This document shows, piece after piece, positions 1-5,777 of a stretch of DNA of 5,777 nt (its first letter is position 1; each line of letters begins with the position of its first letter). The DNA comes from Azovibrio restrictus (GTDB taxonomy: Bacteria; Pseudomonadota; Gammaproteobacteria; Burkholderiales; Rhodocyclaceae): NCBI GenBank assembly GCA_003252145.1, contig QKDJ01000295.1, positions 1 to 5,777 on the forward strand, in the 5' to 3' direction. Under the pieces are notes generated by a model. The model was not told the DNA's origin. It saw only the letters and a program-made list of their open reading frames with translations, and did not search any database. The position numbers were made by a program, and so were the translations under genes.

Positions 1-99
1 GCTCTGTATCGGCGGCAAGGGCTGGTGGCCTCCTATCTCCACCTGTACTTCCCCTCCAACCCTACTGCGGTGGCCCGCCTCTTCAGCCCGGCGGATTAA
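1..99 (+). CDS. 3' end of an unrecognised protein-coding gene (partial)
   Basis: An open frame enters from the left edge and gives 32 residues, beginning ALYRRQGLVASYLHLYF and ending LFSPAD, then TAA at 97-99. I do not recognise the protein. The visible tail is rich in aromatic and aliphatic residues (YLHLYF) and has no diagnostic motif. Support for real coding comes from the frame staying open from the edge, GC-rich third positions like those of the neighbouring genes, and the stop falling exactly against the stop of the convergent gene at 96-98, as expected of packed convergent genes. No terminator hairpin with a T-run is visible after the stop, so termination must lie inside the convergent gene or depend on another mechanism. 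The upstream part, outside the window, is needed to name it. Confidence 0.6.
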   Translation, partial: ALYRRQGLVASYLHLYFPSNPTAVARLFSPAD

Positions 100-2582
100 T
101 CTCCCAAGTGCAGGCCGCCGCTACCCATAGCCTGGCGTTGCCGCAAAAATTCGAAAGCTTGCTCTGCCGGCAGGGGACGGGAAAACAGATAGCCCTGAAT
201 TTCGTCGCAGCCGTTGCTGGATAGCAGTTCCAGCTGATCCTCGGTCTCCACCCCTTCGGCAATCACGTTGAGCCCCAGGGAATGAGCCAGGGCGATGGTG
301 CCAAAGGCGATGGAACGATCATTCAGGTCATGTTCGATGTCGGCCACGAAGGAGCGGTCAATTTTCAGGTGATCAATGGGGAACAGCTTCAGGTAAGCAA
401 GCGATGAATAGCCGGTGCCGAAATCGTCGATGGCCAGGGTCACGCCCATCTGACGTAGCTCGGTAAGCAGCTTGATGGCTTCCCGGGGCTGCTCCATGAC
501 CGCGCTCTCGGTGATTTCCAGTTCCAGCAGATGGGCGGGCATGCCACTCTCTACCAGCGCCTTGGCCACCGTGGCAGGAAAATCCTTCTGCCGCAGCTGT
601 CGTGCCGACAGGTTGATGGCCATACGCAAGGGATGCAGGCCCGCATCCAACCAGGCCTTCATCTGGCGACAGGCCTCCCGCAACACCCAGGCACCGATGC
701 TGACCACCAGCCCGGTTTCCTCGGCAATGGGGATGAAACGGGCTGGGGAAATACCGCCCTCGTCCGGCGTACTCCAGCGCAGCAAGGCCTCGACACCTGT
801 GGGCACCTGATCACGGACAGAAAACTGAGGCTGAAAGTGGAGGCTGAATTCGCCACGAGCCTCGGCCTGGCGCAAGCGCCCCTCCAGGGTCAGACGTTCC
901 GTAGCCGCCCGGTTCATCTCTTCCGCGTAAAACTGGTAGTTGTTCCGCCCCGCCGACTTGGCGTGGTACATGGCGGTATCGGCATTGCGCATGATGGTTT
1001 CCACATCCTCCCCATCGGCCGGGTAGAGGCTGATGCCGATGGAGGGACTGGTGTGAAGCTCGTGTCCCTCCACCAGAACGGGGTGAGCCAGGGCATCAAT
1101 GATCTTGCCGGCCACCATGGCCGCATCAGCCGCCCCGCCCACATCAGGCAGCAGGATCACGAACTCGTCTCCCCCCAGGCGGGCCACCGTGTCGGACTCC
1201 CGCACGGTCAGAGCCAGGCGCCCGGCCACCTCCATGAGCAACTGGTCTCCCACCTGGTGCCCCAAGGTATCGTTGATGACCTTGAAACGATCCAGATCGA
1301 TGAAGAACAAAGCCAGGTTCCACTGGTAACGCCTAGCTTCGGGCAAAGCCTGTTCCAGCCGGGAAAGCAGGGAAAGTCGATTAGGCAAGCCCGTGAGCGG
1401 ATCATGATGGGCCAGGTGGTTGATGCGCGCCTCGGCCCGCTTGCGCTCAGTGATATCAGCAATGATCCACAGCTGATGAGCGCTACCCTCCACCTCCTGG
1501 ATATGGGTAATGTCCAGCCAGATGGTGTAGTTCAGGCCGTTCTTGCGCTGGGCGGGAACTTCACCAGCCCAACGTCCGTGAGCCTTCAGGGCCCCCTCCA
1601 TTTCCTGGAGTTTGTCCTGGCTACACAGATGCAGCAGGCTGTCCGCCCGATAACCCACCATTTCGGCGCCCAGGTAGCCGGTAATGACACTGAAGGCCGG
1701 ATTGGCCGAGAGCACGTTGTTCAGCTCATCAGCAATCAGAATGCCCACGGGACTATTGGCAAACACCTTGTCCGCCAGCAGCAGACGTTCTTCTGTCTGC
1801 TTGCGATCGGAAATATCTGTGTAGGTGGTGATGAATCCCGCCACACTGTTGTCCAGGTGCAGGGGGTGCACCTCCAGCAACTGGGTTCGTCCTGAAATCC
1901 GCCGCCGCTCCTTGCGATGGGGTTGATAGCGGGCCAATTCTGCCTGGCGCTGACGCACCAGATCGGCCGGAACACCGGCCCCCAATTCGCCGCGCTCGGC
2001 TTGAATCTGCAGCAAATCCTCGTGCTGGGCTCCCTCCCACACCAAATGGCTGGGCAGCTGCAGGGCTTCCACGAAACGCTCGTTCCAGTAACGCAGGCGA
2101 TTGTGCTCGTCGTAAACGCTTACCCCCTGGGGCAGGGAAGCCAAAATGGCCTCCAGATACGCGGCCTGACGGCGGAATTCGGCCTCGGTCTGCTTACGCT
2201 CGGTAATGTCCTGGGTGGTGCCGCTGGTACGCCGGGGCTCCCCCGTGTCCGGGTCCAGGAATACATGACCCTGGTTGTGGAAGTAGCGTATCTCGCCACT
2301 GGGCAGGATCACCCGGAAGTCAACCTGATGGCCCTCCTTGCGGTTCAAGGCCTGGGTGTTGATTTCATGGACCATGGCCCGGTCATCCGGGTGTATGGCC
2401 TGCAGGAACAGCTGGTAGGAGGGTTCCACCTCCTCTGGCTCGTAACCGAACAGGCGATAACATTCGTCGGACCACCACAGGGTATTGCTGTGCAGGTCCC
2501 GCTCCCAGCTGCCGATGCGGGCAATACGCTGGGCTTCCTGCAACAGGGCCAGATGGCGTTCCTTGAATGATTTCCGAACCAT
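96..2582 (-). CDS. PAS-PAS-PAS-GGDEF-EAL cyclic-di-GMP signalling protein
   Basis: Sensor enzyme of 828 residues predicted to make and/or degrade cyclic-di-GMP. It has no signal peptide or membrane segment, so it should be cytoplasmic. PAS1 spans about 13-130 (PAS_3-like, with W36-W37 and LFGYEPEE), PAS2 about 140-262 and PAS3 about 266-382. Each ends in a D-I-[ST]-[ED]-R-K linker (125-130, 256-261, 376-381). The GGDEF domain (about 386-552) has DPLTGLPNR, metal ligand D429, intact GGDEF at 470-474, and an inhibitory-site RxxD (R461-D464) exactly five residues upstream. The EAL domain (about 565-815) keeps E598, N657, E689, D719-D720 (DDFGTGYSSL), K740, E776 and Q796, the set used for metal binding and catalysis in active phosphodiesterases. 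Both activities are therefore plausible. The ligands of the PAS domains cannot be told. ATG at 2582 is the first start after an in-frame TAG, but has no good Shine-Dalgarno; a TTG at codon 14 is an alternative. The gene is monocistronic. Confidence 0.95.
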   Translation of the reverse strand: MVRKSFKERHLALLQEAQRIARIGSWERDLHSNTLWWSDECYRLFGYEPEEVEPSYQLFLQAIHPDDRAMVHEINTQALNRKEGHQVDFRVILPSGEIRYFHNQGHVFLDPDTGEPRRTSGTTQDITERKQTEAEFRRQAAYLEAILASLPQGVSVYDEHNRLRYWNERFVEALQLPSHLVWEGAQHEDLLQIQAERGELGAGVPADLVRQRQAELARYQPHRKERRRISGRTQLLEVHPLHLDNSVAGFITTYTDISDRKQTEERLLLADKVFANSPVGILIADELNNVLSANPAFSVITGYLGAEMVGYRADSLLHLCSQDKLQEMEGALKAHGRWAGEVPAQRKNGLNYTIWLDITHIQEVEGSAHQLWIIADITERKRAEARINHLAHHDPLTGLPNRLSLLSRLEQALPEARRYQWNLALFFIDLDRFKVINDTLGHQVGDQLLMEVAGRLALTVRESDTVARLGGDEFVILLPDVGGAADAAMVAGKIIDALAHPVLVEGHELHTSPSIGISLYPADGEDVETIMRNADTAMYHAKSAGRNNYQFYAEEMNRAATERLTLEGRLRQAEARGEFSLHFQPQFSVRDQVPTGVEALLRWSTPDEGGISPARFIPIAEETGLVVSIGAWVLREACRQMKAWLDAGLHPLRMAINLSARQLRQKDFPATVAKALVESGMPAHLLELEITESAVMEQPREAIKLLTELRQMGVTLAIDDFGTGYSSLAYLKLFPIDHLKIDRSFVADIEHDLNDRSIAFGTIALAHSLGLNVIAEGVETEDQLELLSSNGCDEIQGYLFSRPLPAEQAFEFLRQRQAMGSGGLHLGD

Positions 2583-2642
2583 GGATATTTTTATCGCCTA
2601 GGCTGACGACTTTGCGCGAAGTGCTGTTCTTCAGGAGGCCCC

Positions 2643-2648
2643 ATCATA
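2643..2648 (-). promoter_or_regulatory. possible -10 box for the PAS-GGDEF-EAL gene
   Basis: On the minus strand these bases read TATGAT, five of six matching the sigma-70 -10 consensus. They lie between the terminator of the upstream operon and the start codon at 2582, and would give a leader of about 54 nt. A -35 at 16-18 bp spacing would fall inside the terminator arm (CCCCTT-like) and is poor, and there is no extended TGn. I can see no other convincing promoter in this 79-bp gap. Tentative. Confidence 0.25.
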
Positions 2649-2661
2649 GCGGAGCACCAAG

Positions 2662-2689
2662 AAAAAAGGGGCGCCGTAACGCCCCTTTT
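2662..2689 (-). terminator. Rho-independent terminator of the redoxin-IMPase operon
   Basis: The bases 2664-2673 (AAAAGGGGCG) pair perfectly with 2680-2689 (CGCCCCTTTT): a 10-bp stem with a GC core and a 6-nt loop at 2674-2679. Read on the minus strand the stem is followed by six T residues (the A-run at 2662-2667), the classic intrinsic terminator form. It begins 12 bp after the inositol monophosphatase stop codon (2701-2703), so it closes that operon. On the plus strand the T-run is only four long and followed by G, but no plus-strand gene ends here. Confidence 0.9.
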
Positions 2690-2700
2690 GGCCGGGAGGA

Positions 2701-3516
2701 TCAGCCCCCGTGTAGACGTATCCAGTCCCGCCAGGTGCGGAACAGATCGGGATTGAGGGCAGCAATCACCTGACGACGCCAGGGATCGGCCTTATCGAAA
2801 TCATCCTCACTAAAGGTGGCGGCAAAACCACCGGCCTCCCGCAGCAGCAAACTGCCCGCCGCATAGTCCCAGAGACGCTGGCCCCCGTGCAACAGGGCAT
2901 CCACCCGCCCGGCGGCCAGATAACACCATTCCAATACGCTGGAACCCATGTTGCGCTGGGAGTAGATGGGGGAAGACTGGACCAGATTTGAGGCCAGCAT
3001 GTGGGGCAGACGCTTGAAATCCACCGTAGCCACCGCCCGGGAAAGATCGTCACCCGAGGGCCGCAAGGGCAGAGGTTCGCCATTGAGCCAGGCGCCCTGT
3101 CCGGCCACGGCCGAGAACATCTCATCCATCATGGGCAGGTAACTCACGCCCAGCACTGGCTTCCCCTTGCGAATAAGGGCCACGGAGACAGCAAACTGAG
3201 GCAGGCCCACGAGAAAATTGGTGGTGCCATCGATGGGGTCCATAACCCACAGTCCCTGCTCATCCTCGAGACCGGCCTCCCAGGCTTCCTGCTGGGCTTC
3301 ATCCGTCATTTCCTCGCCCAGCATGGGCAGAGGGGCCAGACGACCCAGGGCCCGGGTGAGGAATTCCTGGGCGGACAGATCGGCTTCTGAAAAGGTGGAC
3401 CCGTCGGGCTTGTGCTGCCGGGCCACCTTGAGAAAACGGGGCAGGATTTCGGTTTCCGCCACGGCCTTCAGGGCTGCCTCCACATGGGGCAGCAATTGCA
3501 TCAGCTCAGCCGACAC
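2701..3516 (-). CDS. inositol monophosphatase family protein
   Basis: Predicted Mg2+-dependent, Li+-sensitive-type phosphomonoesterase of the FIG/IMPase superfamily, 271 residues, close to the usual 260-270. The metal-site motifs are complete: GEE at 67-69, DPIDGTTNF at 93-101 (D93, D96) and WDYAAG at 216-221 (D217). The Asn-Phe after DGTT fits the IMPase/SuhB type; CysQ-type 3'-phosphoadenosine phosphatases usually have Glu-Phe there. The physiological substrate cannot be read from the sequence, and I would not call it suhB because single-domain paralogues are common. The start chosen is GTG at 3516, which has a strong GGGAGG at 3523-3528 six bases upstream and sits one base after the stop of the redoxin gene (TGA-G-GTG), suggesting translational coupling. 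An ATG at 3501 (266 residues) has a weaker ribosome site. The frame stays open upstream to 3657, but that stretch overlaps the redoxin gene and lacks family similarity. Confidence 0.92.
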   Translation of the reverse strand: MSAELMQLLPHVEAALKAVAETEILPRFLKVARQHKPDGSTFSEADLSAQEFLTRALGRLAPLPMLGEEMTDEAQQEAWEAGLEDEQGLWVMDPIDGTTNFLVGLPQFAVSVALIRKGKPVLGVSYLPMMDEMFSAVAGQGAWLNGEPLPLRPSGDDLSRAVATVDFKRLPHMLASNLVQSSPIYSQRNMGSSVLEWCYLAAGRVDALLHGGQRLWDYAAGSLLLREAGGFAATFSEDDFDKADPWRRQVIAALNPDLFRTWRDWIRLHGG

Positions 3517-3517
3517 C

Positions 3518-4075
3518 TCAGGCCTCCCGCCACTTGATGGAGCAACCGATGGAAGCCACCTGTTCCTGAGGACCTTGTCCGGTTTGCGCCACCTGCACCA
3601 TGGCCTCAAACAGTTCCCGGCGAGCATCCGCAGGCCCGGGCTGACGCCCAGAGGCATCCAGGCGCCCCCGGTACTGGAGTTTCAAATCCCCATTGAACCC
3701 AAAGAAATCCGGAGTACACACGGCGCCATAGGCCCGGGCTACCGCCTGGGATTCGTCGTACAGATAAGGAAAAGGAAAATCCAGACGCTGGGCCAAAGCC
3801 TGCATCTGCTCAAAACCATCTTCGGGATAGGCCGCCACGTCATTGGAAGAAATGGCCACACAGCCAATGCCTTCAGCCTGCAGTGCCCGGAAGTCCCGGA
3901 TCAGCCGATCCAGAACCGCCTGAACATAGGGGCAATGATTGCAGATGAACACCAGCAACAGGCCTTTAGGACCCCGGACAGAGGCCAGACTATGTTGCTG
4001 GCCATCGGTGCCAGGAAGAGAAAAATCGGGAGCGGACCAACCAAAGTCACAAACAGGAGGATTCAGGGCAGCCAT
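3518..4075 (-). CDS. thioredoxin-like / AhpC-TSA family protein (PRX_like1 type)
   Basis: A 185-residue thioredoxin-fold protein without signal peptide, hence probably cytoplasmic. The N-terminal APDFSLPGTDG (15-25) is typical of the redoxin/AhpC-TSA group. FICNHCPYV (43-51) carries a CxxC pair, C45 and C48, at the end of the first central strand. AYGAVCTPDFF (115-125) contains the expected cis-Pro after a third cysteine, C120. The C-terminal SIGCSIKWR (175-183) is a conserved ending of the PRX_like1 subgroup and adds C177. The canonical peroxiredoxin PxxxTxxC site is absent, so disulfide exchange is more likely than classical peroxidase activity; the true substrate is unknown. It is the first gene of a two-gene operon with the inositol monophosphatase, one base apart. 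ATG at 4075 begins just before the conserved domain, but I see no Shine-Dalgarno. Alternative label: alkyl hydroperoxide reductase-like protein. Confidence 0.9.
   Translation of the reverse strand: MAALNPPVCDFGWSAPDFSLPGTDGQQHSLASVRGPKGLLLVFICNHCPYVQAVLDRLIRDFRALQAEGIGCVAISSNDVAAYPEDGFEQMQALAQRLDFPFPYLYDESQAVARAYGAVCTPDFFGFNGDLKLQYRGRLDASGRQPGPADARRELFEAMVQVAQTGQGPQEQVASIGCSIKWREA
3523..3528 (-). promoter_or_regulatory. ribosome binding site that fixes the GTG start of the IMPase
   Basis: Minus-strand GGGAGG, six bases before GTG at 3516. It lies inside the last codons of the preceding redoxin gene. It favours the GTG over the ATG five codons later and over the far upstream ATG at 3657. Confidence 0.75.
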
Positions 4076-4115
4076 AGGTCAAAAGAATGCTGGAAATCCG
4101 GAGATTGATCGAACC

Positions 4116-4121
4116 TATAAT
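4116..4121 (+). promoter_or_regulatory. probable -10 box of the rsmE-pap operon
   Basis: A perfect TATAAT in the 53-bp gap between divergent genes. The predicted transcription start is 4128-4129, exactly at the rsmE ATG, which would make the message leaderless. The -35 is weak: TGGAAA at 4091-4096 matches four of six bases of TTGACA but at a long 19-bp spacing. Confidence 0.5.
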
Positions 4122-4122
4122 A
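4117..4122 (-). promoter_or_regulatory. probable -10 box of the redoxin-IMPase operon
   Basis: Minus-strand TATTAT, five of six matching the -10 consensus. It would place transcription start near 4110 and give a leader of about 34 nt before the ATG at 4075. It overlaps by five bases the plus-strand TATAAT at 4116-4121. The matching -35 positions (about 4140-4145, inside rsmE) are poor, so an activator or a weak promoter is possible. Confidence 0.4.
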
Positions 4123-4128
4123 GCACCG

Positions 4129-4872
4129 ATGAATTGCCCGAGATTTTTCTGTGATCGCCCCCTGGGGCCTGGCGCACGCTTCGACCTGCCCGAGGCCGTG
4201 GCGCGTCATGCCGTGCGGGTTTTGCGCCTGCCACCCGGCGCACCCATTATCCTGTTCGACGGCCGCGGCGGGGAATATGCAGCCACCATCGAAACCATCA
4301 CCAAGGAACGGGTGAGCGTCATCACGGGCCAATGGCAGGAAATGGAACGGGAATCTCCCCTGGAGCTGACCCTGGTACAGGCCATTCAGGCGGCGGACAA
4401 AATGGATTTCACCATTCAGAAGGCGGTGGAATTGGGCGTCAGCGCCATCCAGCCGGTGGCCAGCCGCCGTAGTGTGGTGAAGCTTTCCGGTGACCGGCAG
4501 CAAAAACGGGAAGCTCACTGGCAATCGGTGGCCATCTCGGCCTGCGAACAATGCGGCCGCAACCAGGTGCCTCCCGTGGCTCAGGTTCAAACCCTGGATC
4601 GCTGGCTAGCCGATACCGGTGCAAGCCTGCCTGGACTCAAACTGATGCTGGCCCCCGGTGCCGCACACACACTGAACCAGTTGCCTCCCGCGACCCAGGT
4701 CACCCTGCTGATCGGCGCAGAAGGCGGCCTGGAGCCGGGAGAAATGCAGGCCGCAGCCCAGGTGGGCTTCATGCCCGTGCGGCTGGGACCAAGAATTTTG
4801 CGTACGGAAACGGCGGGGTTGGCGGTGCTGGCTGCACTGCAGACCCTGTGGGGTGATTTCAAGGGGGAGTAA
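4129..4872 (+). CDS. rsmE: 16S rRNA (uracil(1498)-N(3))-methyltransferase RsmE
   Basis: Methylates N3 of U1498 in helix 44 of 16S rRNA using S-adenosylmethionine; it acts on the 30S subunit. The 247 residues match the family length of about 240-250. A PUA-like RNA-binding domain fills about 1-70 (MNCPRFF, ARHAVRVLRLPPG, LFDGRGGEY). The SPOUT-fold methyltransferase follows, with KAVELGV at 98-104, SACEQCGR at 137-144, LIGAEGG at 194-200 and LGPRILRTETA at 219-229, the last two forming the knotted SAM-binding site. ATG at 4129 was chosen because MNCPRFF aligns with the usual RsmE N-terminus. It has no Shine-Dalgarno and coincides with the predicted transcription start. An in-frame ATG at 4087 (14 more residues, preceded by AGGT at 4076-4079) would lie upstream of the TATAAT and is less likely. 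The next gene starts six bases after the stop, so the two are probably cotranscribed. Confidence 0.94.
   Translation: MNCPRFFCDRPLGPGARFDLPEAVARHAVRVLRLPPGAPIILFDGRGGEYAATIETITKERVSVITGQWQEMERESPLELTLVQAIQAADKMDFTIQKAVELGVSAIQPVASRRSVVKLSGDRQQKREAHWQSVAISACEQCGRNQVPPVAQVQTLDRWLADTGASLPGLKLMLAPGAAHTLNQLPPATQVTLLIGAEGGLEPGEMQAAAQVGFMPVRLGPRILRTETAGLAVLAALQTLWGDFKGE
4863..4869 (+). promoter_or_regulatory. ribosome binding site of the PPK2-family gene
   Basis: GGGGGAG, nine bases before ATG at 4879, placed in the last codons of rsmE. It supports the ATG at 4879 and independent ribosome entry within a shared transcript. Confidence 0.65.
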
Positions 4873-4878
4873 AACCAT

Positions 4879-5777
4879 ATGTTTGAATCGGCAGAACTGG
4901 GACACACCATCGACAAGGCCACCTACAAGGCTGAGGTAGCCAAGCTGCGCGAAGCCTTGCTGGAAGCCCAGTACGACTTGCGGGAGAAGGGTAACTTCCC
5001 GGTGGTGGTACTGATCAGCGGCGTGGACGGGGCCGGCAAGGGCGAGACCATCAACGAGCTCTACGCCTGGATGGACCCCCGTTATCTCTCCACCCTGGCC
5101 TTTGCCAACCCCAGCGACGAGGAAGCCGAACGCCCCTTCATGTGGCGCTACTGGCGGGCCCTGCCCCCCAAGGGCCGCATGGGCATCTTCGCCGGTTCCT
5201 GGTATTCCATCCCAATTCACCGGCGCATTGACGGGGATATCGATCAAGCCTTCTTCGATCAGCGCATCGACCAGTTCAACCGCTTCGAGGCCATGCTGGT
5301 CAATGAAGGTGCCCTGGTGCTGAAATTCTGGTTCCACCTGTCCAAGGACGGCCAGAAGAAGCGGCTCAAGGCCCTGGAGAAAGATCCTCGTACTGCCTGG
5401 CGGGTGACCAAGGAAAGCTGGGAGCGTCTGAAGACCTACGACAAGCTGCAAGACGTGGCCTCCCACCTGCTGCGCATGACCAACACCCCCTGGGCCCCCT
5501 GGACCGTGGTGGAAGGTACCGACGACAACTACCGCTCCCTCACCGTGGGCAAGATGATTCTGGACGCCCTGCAAAAGCGCCTGGCAGACACCCGGGACCA
5601 GAACTATCCGGTGGCCCCCCCCATCTTCCCCAAGATCGATGCCCTGGATGTGCTCACGGCCTTGGATCTGGATCAGAAGCTGGCCAAGAAGGAATACGAG
5701 ACCCGGCTCGCCAAAGCCCAGGGGCGCCTCTCCGAACTGGTGCGTTCCCCCGCCTTTGCCAAGCGCTCCCTGATCCT
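4879..5777 (+). CDS. pap: polyphosphate:AMP phosphotransferase, two-domain PPK2 family (partial, 3' end missing)
   Basis: Predicted to transfer phosphate from inorganic polyphosphate to AMP, making ADP, in the cytoplasm. The window holds 299 residues of a family usually near 500, so the frame runs off the right edge. The N-terminus MFESAELGHTIDKATYKAEV is typical of the two-domain Pap proteins. The first PPK2 domain spans roughly 10-240: P-loop GVDGAGKGE at 48-56, YWRALPPKGRMGIF at 91-104, and KFWFHLSKDGQ at 149-159 with basic residues following. The Walker-B-like FDRSWY of active PPK2 enzymes reads FAGSWY here (104-109), so its Asp and Arg are missing. This domain is therefore probably non-catalytic, with activity expected in the second domain, which lies beyond the window. 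Residues 240-299 are the charged linker leading to it. It lies six bases after rsmE in an apparent operon; no functional link between them is evident. Confidence 0.92.
   Translation, partial: MFESAELGHTIDKATYKAEVAKLREALLEAQYDLREKGNFPVVVLISGVDGAGKGETINELYAWMDPRYLSTLAFANPSDEEAERPFMWRYWRALPPKGRMGIFAGSWYSIPIHRRIDGDIDQAFFDQRIDQFNRFEAMLVNEGALVLKFWFHLSKDGQKKRLKALEKDPRTAWRVTKESWERLKTYDKLQDVASHLLRMTNTPWAPWTVVEGTDDNYRSLTVGKMILDALQKRLADTRDQNYPVAPPIFPKIDALDVLTALDLDQKLAKKEYETRLAKAQGRLSELVRSPAFAKRSLI

Noticed and set aside
531..1895. Plus-strand open frame of 454 residues lying antisense to the GGDEF-EAL gene
   Set aside because: It is fully covered by a gene with clear domains on the other strand. The translation has no recognisable domain and no good ribosome site. 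Long antisense frames are common in GC-rich genes.
1440..2210. Three similar stretches (1440-1457, 1800-1817, 2193-2210) that look like a DNA repeat
   Set aside because: They encode the conserved D-I-T/S-E/D-R-K end of each PAS domain. The similarity is at the protein level, not that of a mobile or structural repeat.
2621..2657. Possible inverted repeat (GTGCT at 2621-2625 and AGCAC at 2653-2657) flanking the TATGAT, as an operator
   Set aside because: The arms are only 5 bp and 27 bases apart, which chance explains easily.
2701..3516. Annotation as CysQ (3'-phosphoadenosine 5'-phosphate phosphatase) linked to sulfur metabolism with the redoxin
   Set aside because: The motif after DGTT is Asn-Phe, as in IMPase/SuhB types, not the Glu-Phe usual in CysQ. 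No sulfur-assimilation gene is nearby.
3517..3657. Upstream extension of the IMPase frame to ATG at 3657 (318 residues)
   Set aside because: The extra 47 residues overlap the end of the redoxin gene, are Arg/Pro-rich and unlike the family. The GTG at 3516 has the strong ribosome site.
4087..4128. Upstream in-frame ATG extending RsmE by 14 residues
   Set aside because: The extension contains the TATAAT, lies before the predicted transcription start and does not resemble the RsmE N-terminus. It is kept only as an alternative because a modest AGGT precedes it.
4606..5574. Minus-strand open frame of 322 residues antisense to rsmE and pap
   Set aside because: The opposite strand has unmistakable RsmE and PPK2 motifs. 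The antisense translation is low-complexity, rich in Gly, His and Gln, with no family signature.

Overview
The window reads as ordinary chromosome from a moderately GC-rich Gram-negative bacterium. A gammaproteobacterium is most likely, judged from the style of the RsmE and polyphosphate:AMP phosphotransferase proteins and from the multi-PAS GGDEF-EAL protein; this is inference without a database search. Nearly all of the sequence is coding. I see no tRNA, rRNA, CRISPR array, insertion sequence, integrase or phage gene.

Layout: (1) Positions 1-99 hold the 3' end of an unrecognised plus-strand gene. Its stop codon overlaps the stop of the convergent gene that follows. (2) Positions 96-2582, minus strand, encode an 828-residue cytoplasmic sensor with three PAS domains, a GGDEF domain and an EAL domain. 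Both cyclic-di-GMP domains look catalytically intact. (3) A short intergenic region, 2583-2700, holds a clear intrinsic terminator for the minus-strand operon to its right, and perhaps a weak promoter for the PAS-GGDEF-EAL gene. (4) Positions 2701-4075, minus strand, form a tight two-gene operon: a thioredoxin-like protein (PRX_like1 type, CNHC motif), then an inositol monophosphatase family enzyme starting at a GTG one base after the preceding stop. (5) A 53-bp divergent gap, 4076-4128, contains a perfect TATAAT whose reverse complement gives an overlapping TATTAT for the other strand. (6) Positions 4129 onward, plus strand, form a second operon: rsmE (16S rRNA m3U1498 methyltransferase), then, six bases on, a two-domain PPK2-family polyphosphate:AMP phosphotransferase cut by the window edge.

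The genes are housekeeping or signalling functions: cyclic-di-GMP turnover, thiol redox, phosphate-monoester hydrolysis, rRNA modification and polyphosphate-driven AMP phosphorylation. I find no evidence for a novel multi-gene system. The points most worth checking are the compact divergent promoter with a probable leaderless rsmE mRNA, the apparently bifunctional GGDEF-EAL protein, and the degenerate first domain of the PPK2 protein.
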